A stretch of 17,348 nt of DNA, from assembly GCA_022712235.1 (NCBI GenBank), contig JALAGW010000321.1, positions 1-17,348 on the forward strand, written 5' to 3'. Made by a program: the position numbers and the translations under genes. Shown one piece after another: positions 14,206-17,348 of the stretch. The notes under the pieces were generated by a model that searched no databases, was not told where the DNA came from, and saw only the letters and a list, made by a program, of their open reading frames with translations. Position 1 is the first letter of the stretch; every line of letters begins with the position of its first letter. The stretch is from Brevundimonas sp. (GTDB lineage: Bacteria > Pseudomonadota > Alphaproteobacteria > Caulobacterales > Caulobacteraceae).

Positions 14206-14340
14206 TCAACCGGTTCGACCGACGCCGATCGACCCATAGACGCCCGACGACGGTCGGCCGTCGTGGCTTGCAACGCTTGCGCAGGCGGTCATCCCGATGA
14301 GGGTGCCGATGAACAAGCCCAGTCTGATGGCGCGCCGCAT
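14206..14340 (-). CDS. Probable tiny lipoprotein (44 residues)
   Basis: This frame is short but has the marks of a real secreted peptide. It begins MRRAIRLGLFIGTLIGMTAC: a positively charged start, a hydrophobic core and Cys20 preceded by MTA, an acceptable though not ideal lipobox. The mature part would be 25 residues, polar at first (ASVASHDGRPSS) and glycine-rich at the end (GVYGSIGVGRTG). No family is recognised. The ribosome site is weak (GGGT about 9 bases upstream). It lies between the tuf terminator and the CorC-family gene, same strand, with its stop 105 bases before that gene. The rest of the 14101-14407 gap shows nothing else I can support. Confidence 0.5.
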   Translation of the reverse strand: MRRAIRLGLFIGTLIGMTACASVASHDGRPSSGVYGSIGVGRTG

Positions 14341-14354
14341 TTATGGTTACCCAA

Positions 14355-14380
14355 GGATTAACGTCGAATGCCAACGTCAT
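14355..14380 (-). promoter_or_regulatory. Candidate promoter of the small lipoprotein gene
   Basis: On the minus strand ATGACG (14380-14375) and GTTAATCC (14362-14355) resemble the Caulobacter housekeeping elements TTGACG and GCTANAWC at a permitted spacing of about 12. The match is partial, and the predicted start leaves a leader of only about 10 bases. Confidence 0.25.
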
Positions 14381-14407
14381 TGGGACGGCGCGGGTTCCCC
14401 CGACGGC

Positions 14408-14439
14408 AAAACGGCCCCCCGGATGGCTCCGGGAGGCCG
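14408..14439 (-). terminator. Rho-independent terminator downstream of tuf
   Basis: An 11-bp GC stem (14412-14422 with 14429-14439, loop of 6) is followed on the minus strand by TTTTGCC. One pair is U-G on the minus-strand RNA and a C-A mismatch on the plus strand, which fixes its direction. It lies 130 bases after the tuf stop. Confidence 0.75.
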
Positions 14440-14472
14440 CTCTGTTACTCGATACTGCGGTCTCTCCGGGGA

Positions 14473-14534
14473 GAGGCCGGTACGCTTTACGCTTGGCCTA
14501 TCGCGCTTGCGCGCGCTGCATGAGGCCGGTACGC
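14473..14534. repeat. 13-bp direct repeat in the tuf 3' region
   Basis: GAGGCCGGTACGC occurs at 14473-14485 and 14522-14534. In addition TTACTCGA, which includes the tuf stop (14569-14576), reappears at 14445-14452. Together they suggest a small local duplication of tuf-flanking DNA. No function is evident. Confidence 0.6.
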
Positions 14535-14542
14535 CTACTGTT

Positions 14543-14558
14543 CGGGTCCGAAGACCCG
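14543..14558 (-). other. UUCG-tetraloop hairpin just after tuf
   Basis: On the minus strand CGGGTC-TTCG-GACCCG forms a 6-bp stem with the very stable UUCG tetraloop, 10 bases past the tuf stop. There is no T-run. It is more likely an mRNA 3'-end stabiliser or a processing end than a full terminator; the T-run terminator comes later at 14408-14439. Confidence 0.6.
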
Positions 14559-14568
14559 CATCCATCGA

Positions 14569-15759
<1,191 letters not shown>

Positions 15760-15815
15760 TCTCTAGCTCCTGGAGCGTCCCCGAACCGGGGGTCCATTTA
15801 GGTTTGGGGATAGAA

Positions 15816-15841
15816 GGGGCGATTTGTGATCAAACCGCCCC
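15816..15841 (-). other. Strand-specific hairpin between fusA and tuf
   Basis: On the minus strand GGGGCGGTTTG and CAAATCGCCCC pair over 11 bp with a 4-base loop ATCA; one pair is G-U. On the plus strand that pair is an A-C mismatch, which points to an RNA role on the minus strand. TTCTAT follows, a poor T-run, so partial termination or mRNA processing between fusA and tuf is possible. Confidence 0.55.
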
Positions 15842-15853
15842 GTTTTCAAGTGG

Positions 15854-15872
15854 GTCCGTCGAAACGACGGAC
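15854..15872 (-). other. Perfect hairpin abutting the fusA stop codon
   Basis: GTCCGTCG-TTT-CGACGGAC on the minus strand is a perfect 8-bp stem starting directly after the fusA TAA. No T-run follows. It may protect the fusA message end or mark a processing site before tuf. Confidence 0.6.
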
Positions 15873-17348
15873 TTAGGCGTACTTCTTGATCACTTCGTCG
15901 GCGACGTGTTGCGGCACCGGCTCGTAGTGGTCGTACTGCATGGTGAACTGGGCGCGGCCTTGCGACATGCCCCGCAGGGTGTTCACGTAGCCGAACATGT
16001 TCGCCAGCGGCACGAAGGCGTTGATGACGATGGCGTTGCCGCGCATGTCCTGACCCTGGATCATGCCGCGACGGCCGTTCAGGTCGCCGATGACCGAGCC
16101 GAGGTATTCCTCGGGGGTCACGACCTCGACCGCCATGATCGGCTCGAGCAGCTTGGGCGAACCCTTTTCCTTCAGTTCACGGAAGGCGGCGCGCGACGCG
16201 ATTTCGAAGGCCAGGACGCTGGAGTCGACGTCGTGGAACTTGCCGTCCGTCAGGGTCGCCTTGAAGTCGATCATCGGGAAGCCGGCCAGCAGACCGTTTT
16301 CCTTGGCCGATTCCAGACCCTTTTCGACGCCGGGGATGTATTCCTTGGGCACCGCGCCGCCGACGATGGCGTTTTCGAACACGAAGCCCGAACCCGGCTC
16401 ACCCGGCTCGAAGGTGATCATGACGCGAGCGAACTGACCCGTACCGCCAGTCTGCTTCTTGTGGGTGTAGTCGATGTCGACCTTGCGGCCCAGCGATTCA
16501 CGGTAGGCCACCTGCGGCGCGCCGATGTTGGCTTCCACCTTGTAGGTGCGCTTCAGGATGTCGACCTTGATGTCCAGGTGCAGCTCGCCCATGCCCTTCA
16601 GGATCGTCTGGCCCGACTCGTGGTCGGTCGAGACGGTGAACGAGGGGTCTTCCGAAGCCAGCTTGGCCAGGGCGACGCCCAGCTTCTCCTGGTCGGCCTT
16701 GGTCTTGGGCTCCACCGAGATCTCGATCACCGGCGCCGGGAATTCCATCTTCTCGAGGATGATGGGCGACTTGATCGGGTCGCACAGGGTGTCGCCCGTG
16801 CGGGTTTCCTTCAGGCCGGCCAGGGCGACGATGTCGCCGGCATAGGCTTCCTTGATGTCCTCGCGGTTGTTCGAGTGCATCTGCAGCATGCGGCCGACGC
16901 GCTCTTTCTTATCACGCGACGAGTTCAGCAGCGACATGCCGGTTTCCATCTTGCCCGAGTACAGGCGGCAGAAGGTCAGCGAGCCGACGAAGGGGTCGTC
17001 CATGATCTTGAAGGCCAGGACCGACAGGGGCTCTTCGTCCGAGGCCTTGCGGGTGACCGGCTCTTCCGTGCGGAAGTCGATGCCCGGCGTGGCCGGAATG
17101 TCGGTCGGCGAAGGCAGGTAGTCGATGACCGCGTCGAGCAGGGGCTGAACGCCCTTGTTCTTGAAGGCCGAGCCGCCGAGGATCGGGTAGAAGGCGCCGG
17201 TCAGAACAGCCTTGCGGATGCACTTCTTCAGCACTTCGACCGAGGGCTCCTCGCCGCCCAGGTAGGCTTCCATGGCGTCGTCGTCGAGTTCGACGGCGTT
17301 GTCGATCAGGTACTGGCGAGCGGCGGCGGCTTCATCAGGCATGTCGGC
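15873..17348 (-). CDS. fusA: Translation elongation factor G, C-terminal part
   Basis: The frame is open to the right edge, so about 491 of the expected roughly 690 residues are present; the GTPase motifs are outside the window. EF-G drives ribosomal translocation and, with RRF, ribosome recycling. Seen in order: the end of the G domain (SAFKNKGVQPLLDAVIDYLP), domain II (DPFVGSLTFCRLYSGKME), domain III, domain IV with the YRESLGRKVDIDYTHKKQTGG region and the PKEYIPGVEKGLESA helix, and domain V (EPIMAVEVVTPEEYLGSVI, then DLNGRRGMIQGQ). An ATG at 17342 is internal, not the start. It ends the fusA-tuf pair of the str operon; its stop abuts a perfect hairpin. Confidence 0.98.
   Translation of the reverse strand, partial: ADMPDEAAAARQYLIDNAVELDDDAMEAYLGGEEPSVEVLKKCIRKAVLTGAFYPILGGSAFKNKGVQPLLDAVIDYLPSPTDIPATPGIDFRTEEPVTRKASDEEPLSVLAFKIMDDPFVGSLTFCRLYSGKMETGMSLLNSSRDKKERVGRMLQMHSNNREDIKEAYAGDIVALAGLKETRTGDTLCDPIKSPIILEKMEFPAPVIEISVEPKTKADQEKLGVALAKLASEDPSFTVSTDHESGQTILKGMGELHLDIKVDILKRTYKVEANIGAPQVAYRESLGRKVDIDYTHKKQTGGTGQFARVMITFEPGEPGSGFVFENAIVGGAVPKEYIPGVEKGLESAKENGLLAGFPMIDFKATLTDGKFHDVDSSVLAFEIASRAAFRELKEKGSPKLLEPIMAVEVVTPEEYLGSVIGDLNGRRGMIQGQDMRGNAIVINAFVPLANMFGYVNTLRGMSQGRAQFTMQYDHYEPVPQHVADEVIKKYA

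Noticed and set aside
14146..14361. Plus- and minus-strand frames of 64-71 codons in the tuf-CorC gap
   Set aside because: Compositionally random; the 44-codon minus frame with a signal sequence in the same place is the better candidate.

Overview
The window reads as chromosomal DNA of a high-GC alphaproteobacterium, most likely a member of the Caulobacteraceae close to Brevundimonas. I infer this from overall protein character (EF-Tu, L1, L11, NusG), GC-rich codon use and CX2CX7C-type FNR regulators typical of alphaproteobacteria. No database search was possible, so the genus is tentative. I see no mobile element, integrase, phage gene or CRISPR array.

Layout. (1) 1-505: 3' end of a plus-strand NAD(P)H-binding oxidoreductase. 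(2) 552-3204, minus strand, read right to left: tRNA-Trp, secE, nusG (own terminator), then rplK-rplA (own leader and terminator). The rplK leader carries a hairpin resembling the 23S rRNA binding site of protein L1. (3) 3341-12749: a microaerobic respiration block. It holds a PPOX-family flavoprotein, a divergent GNAT-like small protein, an FNR-type iron-sulfur regulator, an OmpW-like porin, the cytochrome bd oxidase operon cydA-cydB-cydX, the divergent cydD-cydC ABC exporter, and an unrecognised 38-residue single-helix membrane protein. (4) 12778-14100: a CNNM/CorC (hemolysin-family) membrane protein. (5) 14206-14340: a probable tiny lipoprotein. (6) 14569-17348: tuf and the C-terminal part of fusA, the end of the str operon, running off the right edge.

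How it fits together. The FNR encoded here keeps the recognition residues E-xx-SR that read TTGAT-N4-ATCAA. Matching palindromes lie at 3924-3937 (9 of 10 core bases), 9057-9070 (10 of 10) and 12499-12512 (10 of 10), with a weaker one at 6013-6026 (8 of 10). The block therefore looks like a self-contained low-oxygen regulon: sensor, terminal oxidase, its assembly exporter, an outer-membrane protein, a flavoprotein and a new small membrane protein. It sits between tuf and tRNA-Trp-secE-nusG-rplK, genes that adjoin one another in many bacteria, so it appears to split an old translation gene cluster.

Best leads: the 38-residue membrane protein with its own perfect FNR site next to cydDC; one FNR palindrome shared by divergent cydABX and cydDC; the L1-mimic leader of rplK; the 44-residue lipoprotein; and hairpins whose single imperfect pair is a G-U wobble only on the transcribed (minus) strand.
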